DNA from: Patescibacteria group bacterium
Lineage (GTDB): Bacteria; Patescibacteriota; Microgenomatia; Daviesbacterales; UBA10151
Reading direction: 5' to 3'
DNA length: 60,859 nt
NCBI GenBank assembly: GCA_943356485.1
Contig: CALRFD010000007.1
Location: forward strand, 1 to 60,859
Below the pieces are notes generated by a model that saw only the letters and a program-made list of their open reading frames with translations, made no database searches and was not told where the DNA came from. Positions 25,795 to 33,682 of the stretch are shown one piece after another; within the stretch, counting starts at the first letter, position 1; every line of letters begins with the position of its first letter. A program made the position numbers and the translations under genes.

Positions 25795-26619
25795 ATGTCA
25801 GATGAAATATTAAGATTAAGTGCAGATCAGGTTAGAGAAATGTTAAAACAGGGCGAGATGGATATTCCCACTATTCCTCTTATAGAACCACAGATACCTG
25901 GTGATTCTATGATAGAACGTGCAAAAGAGGTTTTGGGAAAGGATTTTATGGGAGTAGAAGCAGTCAGGAATATGGAAAGTAAACTTAAAGGGGTTGGGGT
26001 AAATGTAGAATTTGTATTAGATAATATTCCCCTCCTGCCTTATGATGAACAGGATCTACAACTTGCCAAACAGAATGGAGAGATGTTAGTTCTTAGACCA
26101 GAAGAAATGGAAAGAGATGAAGGAAAAATGCCTCTAACTTTGATGAATTTCCGTAAGTTATTCAGTAAAAACCCACTAGGAAAGACAGGGGCTATATTTG
26201 GCACTAATTGGTATACAAGAGAAAAGTTTGCAACACAGGCTGGAGAGATAAAATTAGGCTGGTCATTGGTAAGGAAGGATGTTTTGATGGTAAGAAGAGG
26301 TGTTTTGGATGGTGCCATCTTTACTAGCTGGAATAAACAAGAAGGGCTTCTTCAGCAGTATGGAGAAGGTTTAAAAATACAAGGAGCTAAAAATGTCTCT
26401 GTCAGACGCAGGACTGCGCTGGAAGCTGTTTATGATACTCTTCTATATTATGTAAATACCGGAGAAAAACTACTTCTTGATAAATACGATTGGGGTCAAA
26501 CTAAAACATCCGTTGGTAGTTACGTGTACCTAGGTCGTTTCAATACAGGTGGTCTACGTGCGTTCCGCATCATACCTGGGCACTCGTACTACAGTATCGG
26601 TGTGTGCGCCACTAGGTAG
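25795..26619 (+). CDS. Candidate diversified effector with C-terminal DGR-like variable region
   Basis: 274 aa, starting 1 bp after the preceding stop. The N-terminus MSDEILRLSADQVREMLKQ is repeated almost exactly in the next protein. Residues from about 113 (LTLMNFRKLF ... FGTNWYTREKF ... LGWSLVRKDVL) and the C-terminus (YDWGQTKTSVGSYVYLGRF at 231-249, ending YYSIGVCATR) resemble C-type-lectin-fold targets of diversity-generating retroelements in CPR bacteria. The last 110 bp or so are about half G+C and use TAC, CGT/CGC and GTG, unlike the AT-ending codons upstream. Many residues there (Tyr, Ser, Gly, His, Arg, Phe, Ile) are reachable from AAY codons by A-substitution. No reverse transcriptase or template repeat is present in the window. 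The function as a hypervariable binder is inferred. Confidence 0.6.
   Translation: MSDEILRLSADQVREMLKQGEMDIPTIPLIEPQIPGDSMIERAKEVLGKDFMGVEAVRNMESKLKGVGVNVEFVLDNIPLLPYDEQDLQLAKQNGEMLVLRPEEMERDEGKMPLTLMNFRKLFSKNPLGKTGAIFGTNWYTREKFATQAGEIKLGWSLVRKDVLMVRRGVLDGAIFTSWNKQEGLLQQYGEGLKIQGAKNVSVRRRTALEAVYDTLLYYVNTGEKLLLDKYDWGQTKTSVGSYVYLGRFNTGGLRAFRIIPGHSYYSIGVCATR
26490..26619 (+). other. Putative DGR variable repeat (VR)
   Basis: The 3' end of the preceding gene has a sharp change in base and codon use and ends in GTGTGCGCCACTAGG just before the stop, where the GC-rich initiation site of mutagenic homology is expected. This is inference only: the template repeat was not found here. Confidence 0.4.
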
Positions 26620-26636
26620 TTTTAGAGGAAGAATAT

Positions 26637-27815
26637 ATGTCAGAAGAAATATTAAGATTAAGTGCAGATCAGGTTAGAGAAATGCTAAAACAGGAAGAAT
26701 ATAGAAAACTACTTTCCGCAATTGATTCCTATTCGTCTCTAGAACCAATTACATCTAGAACTTCACCCTCCAATACAATTCAAGCTGTAAGAGAATTAAT
26801 ACATTCTCATTCAGAAGACGATAAAATTGCTGGTACTAGAATGACAATATTGAACGCAAGAACTAGAATTAGCAAAGATCCAGGTATAGAGCCTCCTTTA
26901 ACAAAGGAATTAGTAGCACAACTTGCAGAAGCCTTAAAAACTAACCAGCCGTTACTTGGAGGTATAGAGGAAATACTGGATGTAGCAAATGTTTTAGGGA
27001 CAGATATTTCGGAAGAGCACAGGCGTTTAAATGAAGAAAGCAATGGCACTGTTGGAAAAAGGTTTTTTGATGAAATGGAAGCGCTTGCCATAAGAGTGAA
27101 GAAAGGAGATGGGCAAGTAGAACCTCAACTGTTCAGGCTTGCTTTTGCAGGAGAAGCGCTGTTTTCAACCCCGGAATATAAAAGCTATGATAAACTTGAG
27201 CTTGCACAAATAGCATTGAGGAATGCACGAAGAAAGGGCTTTTCACCAGCCTGGAAAAGGTTAGTTCCTCCGACATATGACGAAATAAGTGAAAGAGCCG
27301 CAAGTTTGAGCGGACGCGAATTGGGAAAATTACCTGCAGGACAAGTTTTAGCATTAATTGAGGAAAGAAAGCTAAAAGTGGGACAGCTTGTAGACATGGT
27401 TATAGATGATGAAGTAAGAAATCTTGTACGCAAACAAGCTCAAAGCGTCATCAATAGTCTCATAAGAGAGCACATAGAACATCCAAGTATTACAAGTATA
27501 ATATGGGAGTTGTTAGTAGCTTTGGAAGGTGAGGGAATAGCAAAATCAAATTTAGCAGATGTGGCTTTGGTAATCGTTGAAATGCAGGTTAAGAAAGCAG
27601 AAAAATATAGGGAAAACATTTCTACAGAATATTTAAGTTTAAACTTTCGTTCTACTAATTACGATTGGCTTAACTCAATAAGACCAACAGGTTTTTTTAA
27701 GTTGGACAAAAGAATAAGTAAAGAAGAAGCTAATAGAGATAGACTATATTTCTCTAATCTTGAAGAACTTTTAGTTAGTATATACCATGGGATAGTTGAG
27801 CAGATAACAAAATAA
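26637..27815 (+). CDS. Helical hypothetical protein sharing the N-terminal tag
   Basis: 392 aa. Residues 1-19 (MSEEILRLSADQVREMLKQ) match the preceding protein at all but one position, and the DNA matches at about 55 of 57 positions. The rest is unrelated and almost entirely alpha-helical (LVAQLAEALK, LGKLPAGQVLALIEERKLKVGQLVDMVIDDEVRN), like a repeat scaffold. No catalytic motif is seen. Shine-Dalgarno AGAGGA lies 9 nt upstream. Its position between the variable protein and MoxR and the shared tag suggest it docks on the same partner. It may correspond to the third, adaptor component of MoxR-vWA ternary systems, but that is inference. Confidence 0.7.
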   Translation: MSEEILRLSADQVREMLKQEEYRKLLSAIDSYSSLEPITSRTSPSNTIQAVRELIHSHSEDDKIAGTRMTILNARTRISKDPGIEPPLTKELVAQLAEALKTNQPLLGGIEEILDVANVLGTDISEEHRRLNEESNGTVGKRFFDEMEALAIRVKKGDGQVEPQLFRLAFAGEALFSTPEYKSYDKLELAQIALRNARRKGFSPAWKRLVPPTYDEISERAASLSGRELGKLPAGQVLALIEERKLKVGQLVDMVIDDEVRNLVRKQAQSVINSLIREHIEHPSITSIIWELLVALEGEGIAKSNLADVALVIVEMQVKKAEKYRENISTEYLSLNFRSTNYDWLNSIRPTGFFKLDKRISKEEANRDRLYFSNLEELLVSIYHGIVEQITK

Positions 27816-27833
27816 TTTGTGCTTTAAGCCTGC

Positions 27834-27862
27834 TTGAGCTATAATTGCCTCCAATTGCTCAA
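27834..27862 (+). promoter_or_regulatory. Hairpin over the upstream start of the MoxR gene
   Basis: Arms TTGAGC/GCTCAA and inner arms AATTG/CAATT enclose the TTG at 27845. If formed in RNA it would hide that codon and leave the ATG at 27869 just downstream of the stem, so the ATG may be the real start. Confidence 0.35.
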
Positions 27863-29863
27863 GAAAATATGATTGTTGAAAAAGTTGCACAAGCAGCTCG
27901 AATTGGGAGTGAATATTTACCAACACGGCAAGATCCAAGTCTTTCTCCTCCTGAGAAAGCAGAACAGTTATGGGGTCTTTTTAATGACTACTCCACTTTG
28001 CGCAGAAAGCTTTACCGGGAAGGAATACAGGCAAATATAGGAGGTAGAAGAATTAGAGAAATACCTCAAGATGAAAAGGATGATATTCTTGCAAGATCCA
28101 TCCGAAATCCCCTCGCGCAGCGTTTAGTAGGAGAAATAAGTTGTCTTTGGCAAGATCTAGAGGTAAGAGGAGTTTTTGTATTAAAAGTGCAAGAATCACT
28201 TGGGGAAAGACAAATACATGATGTTTCTCTAAGAAAATACCGCAAATTAAAAAGTGAATTGGTAGGTTTGGAAGATGAAAACTTTGACTTACTCCGCAAC
28301 CAATTTTTGATGCATCAAATGACTCCAACCCTTCGGGCAATTGATCTGTTCCATAACAGGGTTGCAAAAGACAGAGTAAAGAAAAACATTGATGATTTGG
28401 AGACCACAGGGGGCATGGCTGCAAGTGCCAGGACAGCAAGGGGTGGTTTAGATAGAGAACATGCTGATTTAACTGCTCTTTTGGCTTTTGAAAGACTGGT
28501 AGCATACCATCGGGAATTTAAACTAAGCGGTATTATTCTCACCCCTTCCAGACAAGAATTACTCGGAGAAGTAGTAACGAAAACTGCAGCCGAAACCTGG
28601 ATTCAACTGGTTGGTGAAACAGGGACAGGTAAAAGTACTTTTGCCAAAAGGACTTCGCATATTCTAAATGGAGAACCTCCCCAGTATGCATCAGGAGAAA
28701 AATGGGGTGATGCCAGAGCTCTGATTGGAACAAAAACCATGGAAGGCAGCAGGGTCTATTTTGATTTTGGTCCGCTGGTATATGCTTTAACAGGATGTCA
28801 AAACTCTTTGGAGATGGAAGAAGCAATTAAGACCCGAACTGAAACACCGGGGAAAATATTGCAGCTTGATGAATTGAATAAATTTGACCAGGATGCCTTG
28901 ATGGGGGTATTAAACATAGTTTCTACTCTTAGACCGGGTGAGATATTTAACTTTAAAGAGCTTCCGGGAATTAAATTACGCAAGGCAAAAAGAGGATTTG
29001 CAATTATCGCCACCATGAATCCGGCCTCTGTTCGCTATGACAGAAAAGAACTTGATCCTTCTACAGAAAGACGTTTTTATGATGGTAAAGAAAAGGTGGA
29101 TTATCCGCCTATGACTGCCCAGGAGCCAGAGCTGTATGAGATTTTCCTGGCTGTTTTACTGGATGATAATGGCCGGATTAGAATTGCAGAGCAAGAGCTG
29201 GCGCCTGCCTTTAATGAAGTCAGAAATACTGCAACAGGCATGATTAAATACGAACTTGACTCAGATGTAAAAAAGCATGGCGCGCTTTACCGTTTTTCCT
29301 TAGCAGCAACAGAAATACATAAAAGCTTTACCCAAAAAAGTAATGTAGCTAAAACTGCCACTAGTGAAGGATTTTTAGAAAAGACAGTTCTAGATATGGA
29401 GGTTTTAGTGAAATGGATGGAGGGATATAGAGCACAAATTGAAGGTGGTGATTCGCTGGCTGCCTACTTAGACAAAAAAATTCATGATTTTTACACTAAC
29501 ATTGAAAGTGCCAATGATAAAGTGATTTTTGAGAGAATTTTTAACTACTTCGGATTTAATATCACAAATCCCCGTAACATCTCAAAACCACTGTATCATC
29601 CTTTAACACCGATTGAAATTGGCTATCTTACTCCCAAAACCCCCAGGCTAGTGCGAAGAACTGGCGAGGAAGTAACACCCAAAACAAAACTTTATATCAA
29701 CCCACGTTCAGGGGAAGAGATAACATACCTTTCTACGGATGTGGAGATAGAAGCTGGTAAAAAAATAAGACCTGGAGAGATTATTTCTTTGCGATCAAAA
29801 CAATACTTATATCTTGGTATTCACCCTGAAACTAAAGAAATTATTTTGATACTCCAGCAGTAA
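27845..29863 (+). CDS. MoxR-type AAA+ ATPase
   Basis: 672 aa from TTG (or 664 from ATG 27869), much longer than a standard MoxR (about 330). An N-terminal helical region (1-230) precedes the AAA+ core: Walker A GETGTGKST (257-265), Walker B ILQLDELNKF (338-347, Asp342/Glu343), sensor 1 IIATMNPAS (388-396) and arginine finger in STERRFY (about 409-410). A helical lid follows, then a beta-rich C-terminal tail (about 590-672) with YINPRSGEEITYLS. MoxR ATPases remodel or load partners through a vWA co-chaperone, here probably the 873-aa protein at the head of the operon. It is the last intact gene of the locus. Confidence 0.88.
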   Translation: MPPIAQENMIVEKVAQAARIGSEYLPTRQDPSLSPPEKAEQLWGLFNDYSTLRRKLYREGIQANIGGRRIREIPQDEKDDILARSIRNPLAQRLVGEISCLWQDLEVRGVFVLKVQESLGERQIHDVSLRKYRKLKSELVGLEDENFDLLRNQFLMHQMTPTLRAIDLFHNRVAKDRVKKNIDDLETTGGMAASARTARGGLDREHADLTALLAFERLVAYHREFKLSGIILTPSRQELLGEVVTKTAAETWIQLVGETGTGKSTFAKRTSHILNGEPPQYASGEKWGDARALIGTKTMEGSRVYFDFGPLVYALTGCQNSLEMEEAIKTRTETPGKILQLDELNKFDQDALMGVLNIVSTLRPGEIFNFKELPGIKLRKAKRGFAIIATMNPASVRYDRKELDPSTERRFYDGKEKVDYPPMTAQEPELYEIFLAVLLDDNGRIRIAEQELAPAFNEVRNTATGMIKYELDSDVKKHGALYRFSLAATEIHKSFTQKSNVAKTATSEGFLEKTVLDMEVLVKWMEGYRAQIEGGDSLAAYLDKKIHDFYTNIESANDKVIFERIFNYFGFNITNPRNISKPLYHPLTPIEIGYLTPKTPRLVRRTGEEVTPKTKLYINPRSGEEITYLSTDVEIEAGKKIRPGEIISLRSKQYLYLGIHPETKEIILILQQ

Positions 29864-29868
29864 CAATT

Positions 29869-29955
29869 ATGTCAGATGAAATATTAAGATTATATCCACC
29901 CTTCGGGTGGACTAGCCCGCCTTGCCGGCGAGGCAGGCTTGACACCTCTTCTTAA
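29869..29955 (+). pseudogene. Truncated third copy of the MSDEILRL leader, running into a palindromic repeat
   Basis: Starting 5 bp after the MoxR stop, the first 24 nt are identical to the start of the 25795 gene (MSDEILRL). The reading frame then enters the palindromic repeat at 29895 and stops after 28 codons. It is probably the remnant of another tagged gene cut off by the repeat or by recombination. A functional 28-aa peptide cannot be excluded. Confidence 0.6.
29895..29947. repeat. Composite palindromic repeat, family A (right boundary of the MoxR/vWA locus)
   Basis: TCCACCC-TTC-GGGTGGA (29895-29911), then CTAGC, a near-palindrome CCTTGCCGGCGAGGCAGG and TTGACACCT. Same order of parts as the copy inside murG (55361-55417). 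The hairpin is the inverted form of 23030-23046. From 29948 to 30032 I see nothing recognisable. Confidence 0.65.
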
Positions 29956-30032
29956 AAAATTTAAGTAAATACAAATATATACCACCTTCCATTTGACCTA
30001 GATCGGCACATATCCTTTTACTATTTAAGGTG

Positions 30033-30104
30033 AGCGGGAGACGGAACTCGAATCCGCGACATCCTCCTTGGGAAGGAGGCATTCTACCACTGAATTACTC
30101 CCGC
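30033..30104 (-). tRNA. tRNA-Gly (anticodon CCC)
   Basis: Full cloverleaf on the minus strand. The acceptor is GCGGGAG/CTCCCGC, the D-arm ATTC/GAAT, the anticodon arm CCTCC/GGAGG with loop TTCCCAA (CCC), and the T-arm GCGGA/TCCGT. The discriminator is T; CCA is not encoded. An 18-bp copy of its 5' end lies 137 bp upstream (30225-30242). Confidence 0.94.
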
Positions 30105-30105
30105 A

Positions 30106-30224
30106 ATCAAACTAACACTTAGCCTTAAACTAAATTTCTGTTCTTTATTTCTGCTTTGCAGAAAACGAGGCCCTCTTCCTGGGAATCATTTAGATTCCCG
30201 TCATGCACCAAGTGGTGCACGATT
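30106..30224. other. 119-bp structured insert upstream of tRNA-Gly
   Basis: Read toward the tRNA it contains three hairpins: TGCACCA/TGGTGCA, GGGAATC/GATTCCC and TCTGC/GCAGA. No ORF. Like the tRNA-Asp insert it begins with a strong hairpin at the D-loop junction, followed by a second one beginning CGGGA. Confidence 0.5.
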
Positions 30225-30242
30225 CACTGAATTACTCCCGCA
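30225..30242 (-). repeat. Duplicated 5' end of tRNA-Gly (fragment)
   Basis: Exact 18-bp copy of the tRNA 5' end (TGCGGGAGTAATTCAGTG on the minus strand), ending inside the D-loop between the two conserved G residues. It cannot fold as a tRNA. The remaining 30243-30328 holds no recognisable feature. Confidence 0.9.
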
Positions 30243-30328
30243 CTTTGGATATTCTCCCAAACTAGCAATAATTTATCAAGCAACACTGGACTTATTAACA
30301 AAATACCGATATAAAAGAATTTAACATT

Positions 30329-31855
30329 ATGTTAAAACAGATTACTGCCACTAAATCCCTAATCCTAGTTTTTTTGATTCTCTTTATCTCTGCCTGTCTT
30401 AGATTTTATAACTTATCAAACGTCTTTGTCTTTGCAGGCGACGAAGAATATCAGGCCATACTGGCTCAAACAATAGTTAAGCATTTTCATATCATCTGGA
30501 TTGGAGTTGGGGCAGCACATACCGGTTTTTATCTTGGACCTTATTGGACTTATTTTACTGCCTTTTGGTTGTGGCTATCAAAAGGGGATCCTTTAATTAC
30601 CGGGTATGTCTCTTCGTTTATAGGAGTTTTAACAACTTTATTAACAATAACTGCAGGCTGGCAACTATTTGGCAAAAGAACCGGACTATTATCCGGCCTG
30701 CTTTATGCCACCCTACCCCTGGTTGTGTTTTTTGACCAAAAATACTGGAATCCTACCTTAGTCCCCTTTTTATCGCTTTTAATGTTACTCGCTCTAGCTA
30801 AGATGAAGACTAATCAAAATTGGGCTATCCTACTCTCTGGATGTTTTGGTTTAATCTTTCATATACATTTATCACTTTTCCCCCTTATTTTTGTGGCTGG
30901 ATTTTGGTTAATTAAACAAAAAATTAAATTATCAAAAAAAGTTATCCTGTTATCTATTGTTACTTTTTTGTTAACAGTTGCTCCCTTAATTGCTTTTGAT
31001 TATTTTCATAAGGGATCAAATATCTTAACTCCGCTGAGGTTTAACAAAATATCCTCTGATCCGGTAAATAGAATTAATCCTCAACATCATTTTCTGGCTC
31101 TTTTCCAAACCTTGGGCAGAATCTGGTATATCGCCCCTTTTGGCAATAATTCAGATGAAGTTATAACTTCCTGCACTTCAACTTCTAGGATTGCCAGCCC
31201 GCCTTTAACTGATCAGATCTCCAAAAGGTTTAAACCGCCAATCCTATTATCCTTACTTGGCCTAACCATCCTTGCTCTCTTTCTGCTTAATCCCTCTACC
31301 TGGCGAAAGAAAAATTATAGTCTTCTGGGATTGTTTATATTATCTATAACGGGTTTTTTCCTGCTCTTTCCTGGAGGGGCTTTTGAATATTATCTTTTGG
31401 GAATCCTCCCTTTACTGCTATTTTTACCCGGCATTTTAATAGACTATTATAAAAAATCAGGCTTACTGATTATTCCCATGATAATAGTTGCTTGCTTAGC
31501 CGGAATTTTTACAATCATTTCAAACAAACCTGAATTTGGGCTTGAGGCAAAAAAAATCCTGATTCAGCAATCGTTGAGATTAATAGACAACCAGCCATTT
31601 GAGATTAAACAAACAGGTATTTGTCATTTTTATGAGGGCTGGCGCTACCTATTTGTATTAAATGGTAAAAAACCGGAAAGAAGTCAAAGCGATGAAGGGC
31701 TAGGATGGTTGTATCAGGATGAAATAACTAAGCAAAAAACTAAATACCAAATAATCCTTTCTGAAACAAGGGCACCAATAAATTTTGATACTAAAAAATC
31801 TACTGTCTTAAAATCAGGCGGTTTTAGCGCTTATATTTTTACAGAATTTAATTGA
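30329..31855 (+). CDS. GT39/ArnT-like membrane glycosyltransferase
   Basis: 508 aa, about eleven membrane segments. The first extracytoplasmic loop carries the acidic motif FAGDEEYQAILAQ (about residue 36), the catalytic signature of lipid-phosphate-sugar-dependent C-type glycosyltransferases. PMT_2-like features (GLLYATLPLVVFFDQKYWNPTLVPFLSLL) follow. It probably moves a sugar from a polyprenyl phosphate to a surface protein or lipid. It starts a block of surface-glycan genes running to 37170. Confidence 0.82.
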   Translation: MLKQITATKSLILVFLILFISACLRFYNLSNVFVFAGDEEYQAILAQTIVKHFHIIWIGVGAAHTGFYLGPYWTYFTAFWLWLSKGDPLITGYVSSFIGVLTTLLTITAGWQLFGKRTGLLSGLLYATLPLVVFFDQKYWNPTLVPFLSLLMLLALAKMKTNQNWAILLSGCFGLIFHIHLSLFPLIFVAGFWLIKQKIKLSKKVILLSIVTFLLTVAPLIAFDYFHKGSNILTPLRFNKISSDPVNRINPQHHFLALFQTLGRIWYIAPFGNNSDEVITSCTSTSRIASPPLTDQISKRFKPPILLSLLGLTILALFLLNPSTWRKKNYSLLGLFILSITGFFLLFPGGAFEYYLLGILPLLLFLPGILIDYYKKSGLLIIPMIIVACLAGIFTIISNKPEFGLEAKKILIQQSLRLIDNQPFEIKQTGICHFYEGWRYLFVLNGKKPERSQSDEGLGWLYQDEITKQKTKYQIILSETRAPINFDTKKSTVLKSGGFSAYIFTEFN

Positions 31856-31884
31856 TTATTAATTACAAAAAATCTATACTGTAA

Positions 31885-32619
31885 ATGCTTAGTATGGCTT
31901 ACAGATATCAATACCGCGCTGTTAAAAAACAACAAAAGAAAAGCAGACAGAATTTTATAATTACTTTGATAATTATAATAATTTTACTGTATGGTACTTT
32001 CTTTTGGATTCTTCCTTTTGTCATTAGCAGCATCGGGGCTATAAGAAACTCTACTAACCCTTCCGGCAAAGTAATCAACCCGACTGATCAGGAAACGCTT
32101 GCCCCTCCAGTCCTAAATATCCCCTTTGAGGCTACGAATTCATCTCAAATTAATATCAGCGGCTATGGCAGTCCGGGTTCTAAAGTTGAGCTATTTATTG
32201 ATGATGACAAAAAACAAACAGTTACTGTAAATAGTGATGGATCTTTTGATATTAATGATATATCCTTAACTCTTGGTATAAATAATATTTATGGTAAAAG
32301 CGTTGATGACTCAGGAAAAGAAAGTTTAGCGTCTAAAATTATCAGTTTAACCTATGATAACAAAAAACCTTTACTCCAAATAAATGAGCCGGATGATAAT
32401 AAGCAGATACAGGGCGGGGATAAGAAGGTGAAAATCTCAGGTAGAACAGATCCCGGAATAAAGGTTTTTATAAATAATAATCAGGTCATCCTTGATAAGG
32501 ATGGGAATTTTTCATCTGATGAATCAATAAATGAAGGTGATAATAATTTTGATATTAAAGCCGTTGATTTGGCTTTAAATACTTCGCAAATTTCAAGAAA
32601 GGTAAACTACAAACCTTAA
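31885..32619 (+). CDS. Membrane-anchored protein with two Ig-like domains
   Basis: 244 aa (start at 31885; Met at 31894 is an alternative). A basic head and one membrane segment (about 25-50: FIITLIIIIILLYGTFFWILPFVISSI) are followed by two tandem bacterial Ig-like/Big_9-type beta-sandwich repeats. Each has the pattern INISGYGSPGSKVELFID ... VNSDGSF and VKISGRTDPGIKVFIN ... LDKDGNF. It is likely displayed on the cell surface, perhaps in adhesion or as a glycosylation target of the enzyme encoded just upstream. Confidence 0.82.
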   Translation: MLSMAYRYQYRAVKKQQKKSRQNFIITLIIIIILLYGTFFWILPFVISSIGAIRNSTNPSGKVINPTDQETLAPPVLNIPFEATNSSQINISGYGSPGSKVELFIDDDKKQTVTVNSDGSFDINDISLTLGINNIYGKSVDDSGKESLASKIISLTYDNKKPLLQINEPDDNKQIQGGDKKVKISGRTDPGIKVFINNNQVILDKDGNFSSDESINEGDNNFDIKAVDLALNTSQISRKVNYKP

Positions 32620-33680
32620 GAAACCCAATAACCGTTAATAAATAAAGATGCATAAATCGAAAATAACATCAAAGAAATTATTTGATAGCCTAGTGAGAGA
32701 TACTCATTTTTAACAAGACTTACAACTATAAAAACCGGGAATATCAACAGGATATATCTGGGTACAGCAACAATAGTTGGTGAGAATAAAGGCAGCAATA
32801 TAGATATTAATGTAAAAATAGCATAATCCAAACTTAATTTTTTGCATACTTTCCAGACAGAAAATCCTGCAAAAATTAAAAACAGCAAATCCAATAAATC
32901 CCTAAAATTATTGGTAATAAATCCCGGAGTAAAAAGCTGCTTAAAGCTGTGTATTATAGCGCCTCCCGGAAATACTAATCCTGAATTCCAAAAATAAGAC
33001 TCTGCTTTAATAAAGTAGAAAAAATCCCCTGTCTGATGATATAAATATAAGCAATATAATAAAAATCCAATCGGAGAGAGATAAACATACCAATTTTTGT
33101 AATTAACCTTCTGGCTAAAATATACTGAAGCCATTAAACTTAATACCACCGCCAGTCCGGAGAGTCTGGTTGCTGATGAAAGGAAAGCAAAAATTGCCGC
33201 TAAAAAATAATTATTTTTCCTGGCAAATAAAAAAGTTAAAACCGACAAAAGAAAAAATAAACTCTCTGTATAGACAGTTAAAAAATGAAACGATAGCGGA
33301 AAGACTAATAGTGCAACTAATGCCTTTTTAGCAACTGACTTACCAAAATCTATATAGACTAGCTGATAAAAAATATTTGCCGCCAAAAAAAAGGAAATAA
33401 AACTTATGATTAAAGCTGAGACCAGATAATCTCCTGTTATTTTAACAAACAGATTAATTAGTATTGGATAAAGCGGGAAAAAAACATACTGGGATTTTAA
33501 CAAATACCCTTTCTCTGCAATCGACAGATAGTGGCCGCCATCCCAATTTGCTAAAGATTTTATAAAGTTATTTTGGAAAAGGCTTGAATGCGGCAGGGTA
33601 GAAAAACTAAAATAAAATACAGACAAAACTGACAAGACCCAAATACTTATTATAATATTTACATTAGGGTATAATTTCAT
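32616..33680 (-). CDS. PIG-V/GPI18-like membrane mannosyltransferase
   Basis: 354 aa, about ten membrane segments. NWDGGHYLSIAEKGY near residue 45 is the WDxxHY catalytic-loop motif of the PIG-V family, and FFPLYPILI and TRLSGL follow as in homologs. It should use a polyprenyl-phosphate sugar outside the membrane. The stop overlaps the convergent Ig gene by 4 bp, and its ATG lies 2 bp from the divergent GTG of the next gene. Confidence 0.85.
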   Translation of the reverse strand: MKLYPNVNIIISIWVLSVLSVFYFSFSTLPHSSLFQNNFIKSLANWDGGHYLSIAEKGYLLKSQYVFFPLYPILINLFVKITGDYLVSALIISFISFFLAANIFYQLVYIDFGKSVAKKALVALLVFPLSFHFLTVYTESLFFLLSVLTFLFARKNNYFLAAIFAFLSSATRLSGLAVVLSLMASVYFSQKVNYKNWYVYLSPIGFLLYCLYLYHQTGDFFYFIKAESYFWNSGLVFPGGAIIHSFKQLFTPGFITNNFRDLLDLLFLIFAGFSVWKVCKKLSLDYAIFTLISILLPLFSPTIVAVPRYILLIFPVFIVVSLVKNEYLSLGYQIISLMLFSIYASLFINGYWVS

Positions 33681-33682
33681 TA

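Noticed and set aside
28053..28542. Long minus-strand open frames opposite the MoxR gene
   Set aside because: They overlap a well-supported AAA+ coding sequence, have Cys/Leu/Pro-rich low-complexity translations and no ribosome site; they are shadow frames.
23172..30328. Searched for a DGR reverse transcriptase and template repeat near the candidate variable gene
   Set aside because: No RT-like ORF with a YxDD motif and no A-rich copy of the variable region was found in the window, so a complete DGR is not claimed here.
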